Assembly (NCBI RefSeq): GCF_000769405.2
Contig: NZ_CP053441.1
Coordinates: 124,001 to 188,000 of the forward strand
Direction of reading: 5' to 3'
DNA: 64,000 bases
From: Rhizobium brockwellii
Lineage (GTDB): Bacteria; Pseudomonadota; Alphaproteobacteria; Rhizobiales; Rhizobiaceae
The notes below the pieces were generated by a model that did no database searches, was not told where the DNA came from, and was given only the letters and a program-made list of their open reading frames with translations. Numbering within the stretch: the stretch's first letter is position 1; each line of letters opens with the position of its first letter. Below are positions 1-10,874 of the stretch, piece by piece. The position numbers and the translations under genes are program-made.

Positions 1-719
1 AGAAGCTTGACGGCGCGCTGCAGGCGTTGCTGCAGCACGAATTCGGCCGGCGGCATGCCCTCGCTCTCGGCGAAGCTGCGCGAGAAATGCGCGCGGCTGA
101 GGCCGACGATACCGGCGAGTTCGCTCACCGGCAGCGGCTTTTCGAGATTGGCATTGATATGGTCGATCACCGGCTGCATGAGGCTGAGTTCAGCGGCAAA
201 GGCCGACGAGCCGAAGACATCGTCGTAAAGCGCCATCGCCGCTTCATAGGCGATCGCCGAGGCGGCACCCGGGGACGTTGCGCCCTTGACCAGGCGCAGG
301 CTGCAATCGGCGAGATGATCGATGGTCGAGGGCTGCAGCTTCAGCACCGGCCCGGCGGTCGACAGCACCATCTGGTGGATGCGCAGCGTTTCCTCGCCAT
401 TCATCGAGATCCAGAAATATTCCCAGCGGTCGCCCTTCTCCAGCCAGTAGCGATGATTGTGCGGGACGAGCACCAGAAGTGTATCGCCGCCCTGAAGGCG
501 ATAGTTGCGATTCTGATAGCGCAACTTGCCGCTGCCGCTGATCGTGTGCTGCAACACGGTGAAGGGCGTCTGGCCGCGCCGGCGGCCGTCCCAGTCATAG
601 CTCTCGTTCTCGCGCACCTCATAGCCGGCGCTGGTCGGCATGGCATGCAATCGCTGGCGGCCGCGGGGCAGAGAAACCGTCCTCATCGACTGTCCGTTGG
701 CGATCAAATCTTGCAGCAC
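1..719 (-). CDS. agpT: AraC-family activator of the alpha-galactoside operon (3' end outside window)
   Basis: The minus strand encodes an N-terminal cupin-like sugar-sensing domain followed by the first helix-turn-helix of an AraC-type DNA-binding domain (visible as PVSELAGIVGLSRAHFSRAF); the second HTH and the stop lie beyond position 1. No upstream ATG is in frame. A GTG at 719 is the most likely start, with an in-frame ATG 11 codons later as alternative. It is divergent from the alpha-galactosidase/ABC operon across about 210 bp. In S. meliloti an AraC-type activator, AgpT, induces the corresponding agp operon, so the symbol rests on layout as well as family. Effector probably an alpha-galactoside (inference). 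Confidence 0.8.
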   Translation of the reverse strand, partial: MLQDLIANGQSMRTVSLPRGRQRLHAMPTSAGYEVRENESYDWDGRRRGQTPFTVLQHTISGSGKLRYQNRNYRLQGGDTLLVLVPHNHRYWLEKGDRWEYFWISMNGEETLRIHQMVLSTAGPVLKLQPSTIDHLADCSLRLVKGATSPGAASAIAYEAAMALYDDVFGSSAFAAELSLMQPVIDHINANLEKPLPVSELAGIVGLSRAHFSRSFAESEGMPPAEFVLQQRLQRAVKL

Positions 720-929
720 AAAATTACCCCCGAAAGCATAATCCTTCTCTGGTCGCCCTGCCGATTTCGGGCATAATCCCGGCCGACAAGAGGAAGAGAC
801 CACGGTCGACAGAGCGGCCGGGAGGAAAAAGGCAGATTTTACGGCGTTTTCAGCCACATGCGTCAGCATGCGGCCTGATCCTCCATGGCCTTCTTTTCCT
901 TAGCATTCGATTGGGTCGAGGTGAAGATC

Positions 930-2396
930 ATGAGTTTCAAAATCGCTATCATCGGTGCGGGCAGCGTCGGTTTCACCAAGAAGCTGTTTACCGATATATT
1001 GTGCGTTCCCGAGTTTCGCGACGTCGAATTCGCGCTGACAGATCTCAGCGAGCATAATCTCGAAATGATCAAGGCAATCCTCGACCGCGTCGTCGAGGCG
1101 AACGGGCTGCCGACGAAGGTGACGGCGACGACCAACCGGCGCCAGGCGCTGGAAGGCGCGCGTTATATCATCAGCTGCGTCCGGGTCGGTGGGCTCGAGG
1201 CCTATGCCGACGATATCCGGATCCCGCTGAAATACGGCATCGACCAGTGTGTCGGCGATACGATCTGCGCGGGCGGCATTCTCTATGGCCAGCGCAACAT
1301 TCCGGTCATCCTCGACTTCTGCAAGGATATCCGCGAGGTCGCCGAGCCCGGCGCGAAATTCCTGAACTATGCCAACCCGATGGCGATGAACACCTGGGCG
1401 GCGATCGAATATGGCAAGGTCGATACCGTCGGTCTCTGCCACGGCGTCCAGCATGGCGCCGAACAGATCGCCGAGGTGCTCGGCGCCAAGTCGCTGAGCG
1501 AGCTCGACTATATCTGCTCCGGCATCAACCATCAGACCTGGTTCATCGACCTGCGCCTCAACGGCCGCAGGATCGGCAAGGACGAGCTGATCTCCGCCTT
1601 CGAGGCGCATCCCGTCTATTCGCAGCAGGAGAAATTGCGCATCGACGTGCTGAAGCGTTTCGGCGTCTATTCCACCGAAAGCAACGGCCATCTCTCGGAA
1701 TACCTGCCCTGGTATCGCAAGCGGCCGGACGAAATCACCCGCTGGATCGACATGTCCGACTGGATCCACGGCGAGACCGGCGGCTATCTCCGCCATTCCA
1801 CCGAAACGCGCAACTGGTTCGAGACGGAATATCCGCAATTCCTGGAATCCGCTGCAAAGCCGATCGATCCCGCCAAGCGCTCGAACGAACATGCAAGCCA
1901 TATCCTCGAGGCGCTGGAGACGAACCGGGTCTATCGCGGCCATTTCAACGTCAAGAACAACGGCGTCATCACCAACCTGCCGTCCGATGCGATCATCGAA
2001 TCGCCGGGCTTCGTGGATCGCTTCGGCATCAACATGGTCTCCGGCGTCACCCTGCCGGAAGCTTGTGCGGCCACCTGCATCGCCTCGATCAATGTCCAGC
2101 GCATGTCGGTGCATGCGGCAATATCGGGCGATATCGACCTCTTAAAGCTTGCCGTACTGCACGATCCGCTGGTCGGCGCCGTCTCGACGCCGGAAGAGGT
2201 CTGGCAGATGGTCGATGAAATGGTCGTCGCCCAGGCGCGCTGGCTGCCGCAATATGCGCATGCCGTGCCGGCCGCCAGGGAGCGGCTGTCGAAATCGAAG
2301 GTGCAGACCCGCGACTGGGCGGGGGCCGCACGCCGCAACGTCCGCTCGATCGAGGAGCTGCGCGCGGAAAAGGCGGCGCTGAAACAGGCCGTCTGA
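930..2396 (+). CDS. agaL1: Alpha-galactosidase, glycoside hydrolase family 4
   Basis: 488 aa. GH4 enzymes hydrolyse alpha-galactosides such as melibiose and raffinose in the cytoplasm by an oxidation/elimination route needing NAD+ and a divalent metal. Visible hallmarks are the Rossmann loop GAGSVGF (residues 9-15), N149-P150, metal-site C170-H171 in GLCHG, and GINHQTWF (198-205). The ATG at 930 is chosen over an upstream in-frame ATG at 885 because GAGGTGAAG sits just before it and the family begins directly with the nucleotide-binding strand. No signal peptide. First gene of the operon; a second GH4 paralogue closes it at 8570. Confidence 0.88.
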   Translation: MSFKIAIIGAGSVGFTKKLFTDILCVPEFRDVEFALTDLSEHNLEMIKAILDRVVEANGLPTKVTATTNRRQALEGARYIISCVRVGGLEAYADDIRIPLKYGIDQCVGDTICAGGILYGQRNIPVILDFCKDIREVAEPGAKFLNYANPMAMNTWAAIEYGKVDTVGLCHGVQHGAEQIAEVLGAKSLSELDYICSGINHQTWFIDLRLNGRRIGKDELISAFEAHPVYSQQEKLRIDVLKRFGVYSTESNGHLSEYLPWYRKRPDEITRWIDMSDWIHGETGGYLRHSTETRNWFETEYPQFLESAAKPIDPAKRSNEHASHILEALETNRVYRGHFNVKNNGVITNLPSDAIIESPGFVDRFGINMVSGVTLPEACAATCIASINVQRMSVHAAISGDIDLLKLAVLHDPLVGAVSTPEEVWQMVDEMVVAQARWLPQYAHAVPAARERLSKSKVQTRDWAGAARRNVRSIEELRAEKAALKQAV

Positions 2397-2520
2397 TTTT
2401 CTTGAAGGATGGGTCGTCATGGGTTTCCGGGAGGGAAGTCCATGGCGTCAGGCCCGCTTTCATGTCGTTCGAGGAAAAAGGAGCCGCGTGAGCCGTGCTC
2501 CGGAACAAGAGGGAGAAACG

Positions 2521-4608
2521 ATGATGAATTTTCGTAACGCAGGCATTCTGGCCGGACTGGCGCTCAGCGTCTCAGCCGCGGCGCTGAATGCATATGCCTC
2601 CGAGCCAACCGTTCCGCCGGCGCCGGCGGACTTCCCGGCCGAAGGCAAGATCAACTATGTTGCGCGCGACTCCATCCTGGAGTTCAAGGCGCTGCCCGAA
2701 TATCACGAGCCCGACTGGGTCACGAAGAATTTCGTCGCCACCGGCAAGCTGCCGCCGGTCAAGGACCGCCTGCCGAAGGAGCCAATGGTCTTCAAGACCG
2801 GCAATATGCCCGACGGCATCGGTGTCTACGGCGATACGATGCGCCACGTCATCGGCGGCCGGCCGGAAGGCTGGAACTATGGCGCCGGCCAGACGCAGGG
2901 CTGGGGCGGCATCGATATCGGCCTTTCCGAATGCTTGACGCGCACCGCGCCGCTGTTCCAGGTGCAGGCCTCCGACACCGAGCCGCTGCCGAACCTCGCC
3001 AAGAGCTGGGATTGGTCGCAAGACGGCCATAAGCTGACCATGCACCTGGTCGAAGGCGCCAAATGGTCCGACGGCGCGCCGTTCAACGCCGACGACATCA
3101 TGTTCTACTGGGACGATGAAGTCGTCGACCCGAACGTCTCGCCGCTTGGCGGCGGCGCCTCGCCGGAAGCTTTCGGCGTCGGAACGACGCTGAAGAAGGT
3201 CGACGATTACACCGTCGAATGGACCTTCAAGGAGGCCTTCCCGAAACAATATCTCTATACGATGTCCTACCCGAACTTCTGCCCGGGTCCGTCGCATATC
3301 CTCAAGCCGAAGCATCCGAAATATTCGAAGAACACCTACGACCAGTTCAAGAACGCTTTCCCGCCGGAGTTCATGAACATGCCGGTCATGGGCGCCTGGG
3401 TGCCGGTGGAATATCGCTCCGACGATATCATCGTCATGCGCCGCAACCCTTACTACTGGAAGGTCGACGAGAAGGGCGATCAGCTGCCCTATCTGAACGA
3501 GCTGCACTACAAGCTCTCGACCTGGGCCGACCGCGACGTTCAGGCCGTGGCGGGATCAGCCGATTTCTCCAACCTCGAGCAACCCGAGAATTTCGTCGCC
3601 TCGCTGAAGCGTGCCGCGGAAAAGACCGCACCCGCCCGTCTCGCCTTCGGCCCGCGCCTCATCGGCTACAATCTTCGCATGAACTTCTCCGCCAACGGCT
3701 GGGGCAACCCGGACGAGCGCGGTGAGGCGATCCGCGAGCTGAACCGCAACGAGGATTTCCGCAAGGCCGTCACCATGGCGCTCGACCGCAAGGCGATCGG
3801 CGACTCGCTGGTCAAGGGGCCGTTCACCGCGATCTATCCCGGTGGGCTCTCCTCCGGCACCAGCTTCTACGACCGCAACTCGACCGTCTACTATCCCTTC
3901 GATCTTAAGGGCGCCAAGGAGGAACTCGCCAAGGCCGGCCTCAAGGACACCGACGGCAACGGCATCGTGAACTTCCCGGCCGGCACGCTCGGCGGCAAGG
4001 ATGTCGAAATCGTCATGCTGATCAACAATCAGTACACGACCGACAAGAGCCTTGCCGAAGGTGTCGTCGGCCAGATGGAGAAGCTGGGGCTGAAGATCGT
4101 CATCAATGCGCTCGACGGCGCCAAGCGTGATGACGCCCATTATGCCGGCCGCTTCGACTGGCTGATCCAGCGCAACACGACGGAACTGTCGTCGGTGGTG
4201 CAGAATACCGAACAGCTTGCCCCTGTCGGTCCGCGCACCAGCTGGCATCATCGCGCCGGCAAGGATGATCAGCTTGATCTGATGCCGTTCGAGAAGGAGC
4301 TTGTCGATGTCGTCAACAAGTTCAGGACGAGCCAAAGCAACGACGAGCGCGTCGATCTGATGAAGCAGTATCAGAAGATCTCGACGGAGCACGTCAACAC
4401 CGTCGGCCTGACGGAATATCCGGGCGCCCTGATCGTCAACAAGCGGTTCTCCAACGTGCCCCAGGGTACGCCGATCATGATGTTCAACTGGGCTGAAGAT
4501 TCGGTTATCCGCGAACGCCTGTGGGTGGCCGCCGACAAGCAGGGCAAATACGAGCTGTTCCCCGAACAGCTGCCCGGCAAGCCCGGCGACAAGGGTCCAA
4601 TAAACTAG
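2521..4608 (+). CDS. agpA: Periplasmic alpha-galactoside-binding protein, peptide/oligosaccharide ABC type (SBP family 5)
   Basis: 695 aa. Starts with a Sec signal peptide (about residues 1-27, cleavage near AYA-SEP) followed by a long SBP_bac_5 fold, the class that binds peptides or oligosaccharides. It has the usual family stretches (for example EGAKWSDGAPFNADDIMFYW) and ends in KPGDKGPIN. ATG-ATG at 2521/2524 follows GAGGGAGAAACG. It lies between the GH4 gene and two permeases. By analogy with S. meliloti AgpA it delivers raffinose and melibiose to the AgpB/C/D importer. At about 690 residues it is long for the family, as is usual in this oligosaccharide subgroup. Confidence 0.85.
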   Translation: MMNFRNAGILAGLALSVSAAALNAYASEPTVPPAPADFPAEGKINYVARDSILEFKALPEYHEPDWVTKNFVATGKLPPVKDRLPKEPMVFKTGNMPDGIGVYGDTMRHVIGGRPEGWNYGAGQTQGWGGIDIGLSECLTRTAPLFQVQASDTEPLPNLAKSWDWSQDGHKLTMHLVEGAKWSDGAPFNADDIMFYWDDEVVDPNVSPLGGGASPEAFGVGTTLKKVDDYTVEWTFKEAFPKQYLYTMSYPNFCPGPSHILKPKHPKYSKNTYDQFKNAFPPEFMNMPVMGAWVPVEYRSDDIIVMRRNPYYWKVDEKGDQLPYLNELHYKLSTWADRDVQAVAGSADFSNLEQPENFVASLKRAAEKTAPARLAFGPRLIGYNLRMNFSANGWGNPDERGEAIRELNRNEDFRKAVTMALDRKAIGDSLVKGPFTAIYPGGLSSGTSFYDRNSTVYYPFDLKGAKEELAKAGLKDTDGNGIVNFPAGTLGGKDVEIVMLINNQYTTDKSLAEGVVGQMEKLGLKIVINALDGAKRDDAHYAGRFDWLIQRNTTELSSVVQNTEQLAPVGPRTSWHHRAGKDDQLDLMPFEKELVDVVNKFRTSQSNDERVDLMKQYQKISTEHVNTVGLTEYPGALIVNKRFSNVPQGTPIMMFNWAEDSVIRERLWVAADKQGKYELFPEQLPGKPGDKGPIN

Positions 4609-4634
4609 AGCTCCCTCCCAGCTGAAGTGAGCTT

Positions 4635-4661
4635 CCGGCCGCGCGTGCAGCGCGCGGCCGG
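4635..4661 (+). promoter_or_regulatory. Intercistronic GC hairpin between agpA and agpB
   Basis: Perfect 11-bp inverted repeat (CCGGCCGCGCG / CGCGCGGCCGG) with a 5-base loop, 26 bases after the agpA stop and without a T-run. Such hairpins behind binding-protein genes usually protect the 3' end of the upstream message, giving more binding protein than permease. Role inferred from position and shape. Confidence 0.6.
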
Positions 4662-4726
4662 GCAAGACCAACAAGCCGGCCGCGCTGACGAGGAGCGACT
4701 GGCGGCAAGGAGAAGCGAACCGTCTA

Positions 4727-5734
4727 ATGTTACGATTCCTGCTCGTGCGCATAGCCTCCGCGATCCCCGTTCTCTTCATCCTGAGCGTGGTGACTTTCGC
4801 GATCATCCAGGCCCCACCCGGCGACTACGCCGACTACATCCGCTCCCAGCTGATCAACCAGGGTGGCGCGTCCTATGCGCAGGCCGAAGAGCAGGCGCAG
4901 GCTTACCGTGTCGAACACGGGCTCGATAAGCCGCTGGTCGTCCAATACGTCAACTGGATCGGCGGCATCGTGACGCGCGGCGATTTCGGATACAGCATGT
5001 TCTATAACAAGCCGGTCGCCGATGTCGTTGGCGAACGCCTGCCGAGGACCCTGCTTCTGGCGCTCGTCTGCCATCTCTTTGCCTCGGTGCTCGGCATCGG
5101 TTTTGGCATCTGGGCGGCAACGCGACAGTACAGCTGGATCGACAGCCTGCTATCGGGAATTTCCTTCCTCGGCATGACGGTGCCGCGCTTCCTGATGGCG
5201 CTGATCATCGTCTATCTCCTGGTCTTCCAGCTCAATGTTTCCGAGATCGGCAGCTTCTTCTCGCCGCAATATGGCGGCGCGCCATGGTCCTGGGCGAAAT
5301 TCGTCGATCTCGTCCACCATGTCTGGCCGGTCGTCGCGATCGCCACCTTCGGCGGGCTCGCCTACAACATGCGGGTGATGCGCGGCAATCTGCTCGATAC
5401 GCTGAACGCCCAATATGTCGAGACGGCCAAGGCCAAGGGGCTTTCCGGAGCAGCCGTGGTGATGCGTCATGCGGTGCCGAACGCGCTGCACCCGCTGGTG
5501 ATGTACCAGGGCGTCGTGCTGCCCTATATGCTGACCGGCGAGATCGAAACCGCCATCATCTTCGCATTGCCGACCGTCGGTCCGGCGATCGTCGGCTCGA
5601 TGGCCGTCGGCGACGTCTATGTCACCGCCACCTTCATGATGGTGCTGTCGGCCACCCTGATCATCGGCAACATCATCGCCGACATGCTGCTCGCTCTTCT
5701 CGATCCGCGTGTCCGCCAATATGGAGGAGCCTGA
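4727..5734 (+). CDS. agpB: ABC transporter permease, DppB/OppB type
   Basis: 335 aa. Starts MLRFLLVRIASAIPVLFILS, the typical first membrane helix of DppB-like permeases, and has about six hydrophobic segments. The EAA-type cytoplasmic loop that contacts the ATPase is visible as YVETAKAKGLSGAAVVMRHA. It forms the inner-membrane channel for alpha-galactosides together with AgpC. The stop at 5732-5734 precedes the next ATG by one base, so the two are probably translationally coupled. The agpA-agpB gap of 118 bp holds the hairpin. Confidence 0.85.
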   Translation: MLRFLLVRIASAIPVLFILSVVTFAIIQAPPGDYADYIRSQLINQGGASYAQAEEQAQAYRVEHGLDKPLVVQYVNWIGGIVTRGDFGYSMFYNKPVADVVGERLPRTLLLALVCHLFASVLGIGFGIWAATRQYSWIDSLLSGISFLGMTVPRFLMALIIVYLLVFQLNVSEIGSFFSPQYGGAPWSWAKFVDLVHHVWPVVAIATFGGLAYNMRVMRGNLLDTLNAQYVETAKAKGLSGAAVVMRHAVPNALHPLVMYQGVVLPYMLTGEIETAIIFALPTVGPAIVGSMAVGDVYVTATFMMVLSATLIIGNIIADMLLALLDPRVRQYGGA

Positions 5735-5735
5735 G

Positions 5736-6869
5736 ATGCTTGCTTTCGACTCTTCTGCAACGCCGCCGACAACCGACATCGTGACCAAGCCATCGCGTGG
5801 GCATGAGAGCTATATCGCCCTTGTCTGGCGCCGGTTGAGACGTTCCTGGACCGGCATGGCCGGGCTCGTGCTCGTCGTGATGCTAATCCTCATGGCGATC
5901 TTTGCCGATTTCTTTGCGCCGATGGATCCGAAGGCGACCGATGTCGGCTTCGCGCCGCCACAGGTGATGAGCTTCCACGACAAGGATGGCAATTTCGTCT
6001 TCCAGCCGCGCGTCTACGCGCTGTCGGATTCCGAAGAGCTCGATCCGGTTACCTTCCAGCCGATCGTCGGCATGGATTACGATAATCCGCGGCTGCTCGG
6101 CTTCTTCGTCAAGGGTGCCGAATACCGGCTTTTCGGCCTGATCCCGGCCAACCGGCACTTCTTTGGATCGACCGACGGCCAGCCGGTGCATTTTCTCGGC
6201 ACCGACAAGTTCGGCCGCGACGTGCTGTCGCGCGCCATCATCGGCTCGCGCATCTCGCTGACGATCGCCCTGACGGTTGTCTTCATCGTCACCATCATCG
6301 GCACGACCGTCGGCATGGTGTCGGGTTACTTCGGCGGGACCTTCGATGTCTGGCTGCAGCGTTTCGTCGACCTGGTGCTGGCCTTCCCGCAATTGCCGCT
6401 CTACCTGGCGCTGACCTCGCTGATCCCGGTGACGGCGCCGACCAATGTCTTCCTTGCCTTCGTCATCGTCGTCATGTCGGCGCTCGGCTGGGCGCAAATG
6501 TCGCGCGAGGTGCGCGGCAAGACCTTGGCGCTCGCCCGCATCGATTATGTCCGGGCGGCCATGGCCGTCGGCGCCACCGACACGCGCATCATCATGCAGC
6601 ACATCTTCCCGAACGTGATGAGCCACGTCATCGTCGCGGTGACGCTGCACATACCGAGCGTCGTGCTGTTGGAATCCTTCCTCGGTTTCCTCGGCTTCGC
6701 CGTCAAGCCGCCGCTGATCTCCTGGGGGCTGATGCTGCAGGATACGGCGACCTATTCGGTCATCGGCTCCTATCCCTGGATTCTCGCTCCCGTCGGCTTC
6801 GTGCTTGCCACCGTCTTCGCGTTCAACGCGCTCGGCGACGGATTGCGCGACGCGGTCGATCCTTATTGA
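5736..6869 (+). CDS. agpC: ABC transporter permease, DppC/OppC type
   Basis: 377 aa. DppC-like permease with one N-terminal helix (about 38-60), a long periplasmic insert (about 65-150) and the BPD_transp_1 core with the loop YVRAAMAVGATDTRIIMQHI. The ATG at 5736 is preferred over in-frame ATGs at 5709 and 5721 because GGAGGAG lies seven bases before it and the two earlier ones lie inside agpB. The extended periplasmic insert is common in the oligosaccharide-type members. Partner of AgpB and the fused ATPase AgpD. Confidence 0.85.
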   Translation: MLAFDSSATPPTTDIVTKPSRGHESYIALVWRRLRRSWTGMAGLVLVVMLILMAIFADFFAPMDPKATDVGFAPPQVMSFHDKDGNFVFQPRVYALSDSEELDPVTFQPIVGMDYDNPRLLGFFVKGAEYRLFGLIPANRHFFGSTDGQPVHFLGTDKFGRDVLSRAIIGSRISLTIALTVVFIVTIIGTTVGMVSGYFGGTFDVWLQRFVDLVLAFPQLPLYLALTSLIPVTAPTNVFLAFVIVVMSALGWAQMSREVRGKTLALARIDYVRAAMAVGATDTRIIMQHIFPNVMSHVIVAVTLHIPSVVLLESFLGFLGFAVKPPLISWGLMLQDTATYSVIGSYPWILAPVGFVLATVFAFNALGDGLRDAVDPY

Positions 6870-6879
6870 GGTGATTGAT

Positions 6880-8547
<1,668 letters not shown>

Positions 8548-8569
8548 TTGCCGAATGCCGGAGGTTATA

Positions 8570-9940
8570 ATGGCAAGAAATCCCAAAATCACGTTCATCG
8601 GAGCTGGCTCCACCGTCTTCATGAAGAACATCGTCGGCGACGTGCTGCAGCGTCCCGCGCTGTCAGGTGCGACCATCGCCTTGATGGATCTCAATCCGCA
8701 GCGGCTGGAAGAAAGCGCCATCGTTGTCAACAAGCTGATCTCGACGCTCGGCGTGAAGGCGAAGGCCGAGACCTATTCCGACCAGCGCAAGGCGCTTGCG
8801 GGCGCCGACTTCGTCGTCGTCGCCTTCCAGATCGGCGGCTATGAGCCTTGCACCGTCACCGATTTCGAAGTGCCGAAGAAATACGGGTTGCGCCAGACGA
8901 TCGCCGATACGCTCGGCGTCGGTGGCATCATGCGCGGGCTTCGCACCGTGCCGCATCTCTGGAAGGTCTGCGAGGACATGCTCGCCGTCTGCCCCGAGGC
9001 GATCATGCTGCAATATGTCAACCCGATGGCGATCAACACCTGGGCGATATCGGAGAAATATCCAACCATCCGCCAGGTCGGCCTCTGCCATTCGGTGCAG
9101 GGCACGGCGATGGAACTGGCCCACGACCTCGACATCCCCTACGAGGAAATCCGCTATCGGGCGGCCGGCATCAACCACATGGCCTTCTATCTCAAATTCG
9201 AGCATCGCCAGCCGGACGGATCCTACCGCAACCTCTATCCCGACCTCTTGCGCGCCTATCGCGAGGGCAGGGCGCCGAAGCCCGGCTGGAACCCGCGCTG
9301 CCCGAACAAGGTGCGCTACGAGATGCTGACGCGGCTCGGCTATTTCGTCACCGAAAGCTCGGAGCATTTCGCCGAATACACGCCCTATTTCATCAAGGAG
9401 GGCCGCGACGACCTGATCGAGAAATTCGGCATTCCGCTCGATGAATATCCGAAGCGTTGCATCGAGCAGATCGAGCGCTGGAAAGGGCAGGCGGAGGCCT
9501 ATCGTTCAGCCGACAAGATCGAGGTTCAGCCGTCGAAGGAATATGCCTCCTCGATCATCAATTCGGTCTGGACCGGCGAACCCTCGGTGATCTACGGCAA
9601 TGTCCGCAACAATGGCTGCATCACCTCGCTGCCGACCAATTGCGCCGCCGAGGTGCCCTGCCTCGTCGATGCCTCCGGCATCCAGCCGACCTTCATCGGT
9701 GACCTGCCGCCGCAGCTAACCGCGCTGATCCGCACCAATATCAACGTGCAGGAGCTGACGGTGCGGGCGCTGATGACGGAAAATCGCGAGCACATCTACC
9801 ACGCCGCGATGATGGACCCGCATACGGCAGCCGAACTCGACCTCGACCAGATCTGGTCGCTGGTCGACGATCTGCTCGCCACCCACGGCGACTGGCTGCC
9901 CGAATGGGCACGCACGACCCGCAAAGTACAGGCCGCCTGA
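8570..9940 (+). CDS. agaL2: Second alpha-galactosidase, glycoside hydrolase family 4
   Basis: 456 aa. GH4 paralogue of the first gene: Rossmann loop GAGSTVF (11-17), NPMAINTW near 151, C173-H174 in GLCHS and N202-H203 in GINHM, all needed for NAD+/metal-dependent catalysis. The two paralogues differ in length and in several conserved stretches, so they probably prefer different alpha-linked substrates. The ATG at 8570 is preceded by GGAGGT; the in-frame ATG at 8555 has no ribosome site. Last gene of the operon. Confidence 0.87.
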   Translation: MARNPKITFIGAGSTVFMKNIVGDVLQRPALSGATIALMDLNPQRLEESAIVVNKLISTLGVKAKAETYSDQRKALAGADFVVVAFQIGGYEPCTVTDFEVPKKYGLRQTIADTLGVGGIMRGLRTVPHLWKVCEDMLAVCPEAIMLQYVNPMAINTWAISEKYPTIRQVGLCHSVQGTAMELAHDLDIPYEEIRYRAAGINHMAFYLKFEHRQPDGSYRNLYPDLLRAYREGRAPKPGWNPRCPNKVRYEMLTRLGYFVTESSEHFAEYTPYFIKEGRDDLIEKFGIPLDEYPKRCIEQIERWKGQAEAYRSADKIEVQPSKEYASSIINSVWTGEPSVIYGNVRNNGCITSLPTNCAAEVPCLVDASGIQPTFIGDLPPQLTALIRTNINVQELTVRALMTENREHIYHAAMMDPHTAAELDLDQIWSLVDDLLATHGDWLPEWARTTRKVQAA

Positions 9941-9970
9941 CACCCCCTCTCCCGGGTGAGGCGTCAAGAA

Positions 9971-10001
9971 GCCCCGCGGTCGCAACAACCGCGGGGCTTT
10001 T
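9971..10001 (+). terminator. Rho-independent terminator of the agp operon
   Basis: Perfect 10-bp stem GCCCCGCGGT / ACCGCGGGGC with a 7-base loop followed by TTTT, 30 bases after the last stop codon of the operon. Confidence 0.88.
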
Positions 10002-10298
10002 GCGTGGGGATGGGGCGTTTGGCGATTTGGGGACGTGACTCGCATGGCCGGATCGACATCCTGTCACCCCTTTCTTGAATGCCCCTTCAGAGCCGAATCG
10101 AAGGCGCTTAACCGAAGATAAGGCGAGGCTTTCGAAGCACGGCGGTAGGACGCAGCGCAACAGCGAAGGCTATCGCGAGCGGTTGTTGGGTTAAAACGAA
10201 AGAGCCTCATGCTGCTGCCAAAATTCCGGCCGGATCGTCCGCTTGGAACAGATCTTCCTAATATACGTTTGTGGGAAGCCTGCCCCACGGAGGACGCC
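10002..10298. other. Intergenic region, no gene recognised
   Basis: About 300 bp between the agp terminator and the DUF982 gene. Open frames here are short and resemble nothing I know. The right end must hold the promoter of the small gene that follows. Confidence 0.5.
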
Positions 10299-10538
10299 AT
10301 GATCAGCATCTGGGATGCGAACGTCGAATTGAAGATAGATGATCGTCATCACGTCATCAGGAGCGCTCGAGAGGCGGTCGCATTTTTGAAGAAATCCTGG
10401 CCCGATAACAGAAGCGCAAGCTACGCGACAGCGCGGAAGGTATGTCTGGACGCGGCGAATGGCGTTGTTCCCGGTGCGGAAGCGCGAGCTGCATTTGAGG
10501 CTGCGGCGAAGGAGGCCGGCATCCTGCGACAAACTTAA
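10299..10538 (+). CDS. DUF982 domain protein
   Basis: 79 aa. Small soluble protein of the DUF982 family, frequent and multi-copy in Rhizobiales and without assigned function. The core pattern is visible: RHHVIRSAREAVAFLKKSWP, then a repeat of small and charged residues ending EAGILRQT. The ATG at 10299 follows GGAGGACGCC; an upstream in-frame ATG at 10209 has no ribosome site. It stands alone between two unrelated operons. Function unknown. Confidence 0.75.
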   Translation: MISIWDANVELKIDDRHHVIRSAREAVAFLKKSWPDNRSASYATARKVCLDAANGVVPGAEARAAFEAAAKEAGILRQT

Positions 10539-10874
10539 CGTTGCTTCGTTCGAAGTGAGGAAACTGGATCTTGCCGCCTGCCCTCGCCGCTCGAGCGCCT
10601 TCACATAAGTCACCTTGATCTCCTCAAAGCGGGCGATGTCATATTCCTTGGTTTCGATCTCGTGATGTGGCCGAGGCTTCCTGGGGCCCTTTCCATGGAC
10701 ATCGAGCCAGGTCAATGCGCCGGCGATGCGGCCAATCTGGGAAGAAGGCGGGCCGGCCCTAATCTAACTGGCCAAAACGACCCAAAACAGGGTAAAAATA
10801 ATCGAACTTTCCGGTACAATTTCAGTCGTATACCGCATATTCTGCGAGGATCCATCACGATGCGCAGGTCGCTT
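10539..10874. other. Intergenic region with possible coding debris
   Basis: 336 bp between the DUF982 gene and the 3' end of the amidohydrolase gene. On the minus strand about 10570-10715 a frame reads like protein (TWLDVHGKGPRKPRPHHEI and on) but then runs antisense into the DUF982 gene, so it may be the start of a decayed gene. The right part (10780-10870) is AT-richer with no clear signal. Confidence 0.35.

Noticed and set aside
27..776. Long plus-strand open frame of 249 codons
   Set aside because: Antisense shadow of the AraC-type regulator; its translation is rich in Arg, His and Ala and has no recognisable domain.
900..2114. 404-codon open frame on the minus strand inside the first alpha-galactosidase
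   Set aside because: Shadow of the GH4 gene, which has all catalytic motifs in the plus frame.
4635..4661. Transcription terminator ending the operon after agpA
   Set aside because: No T-run follows and the permease and ATPase genes continue in the same direction with tight spacing.
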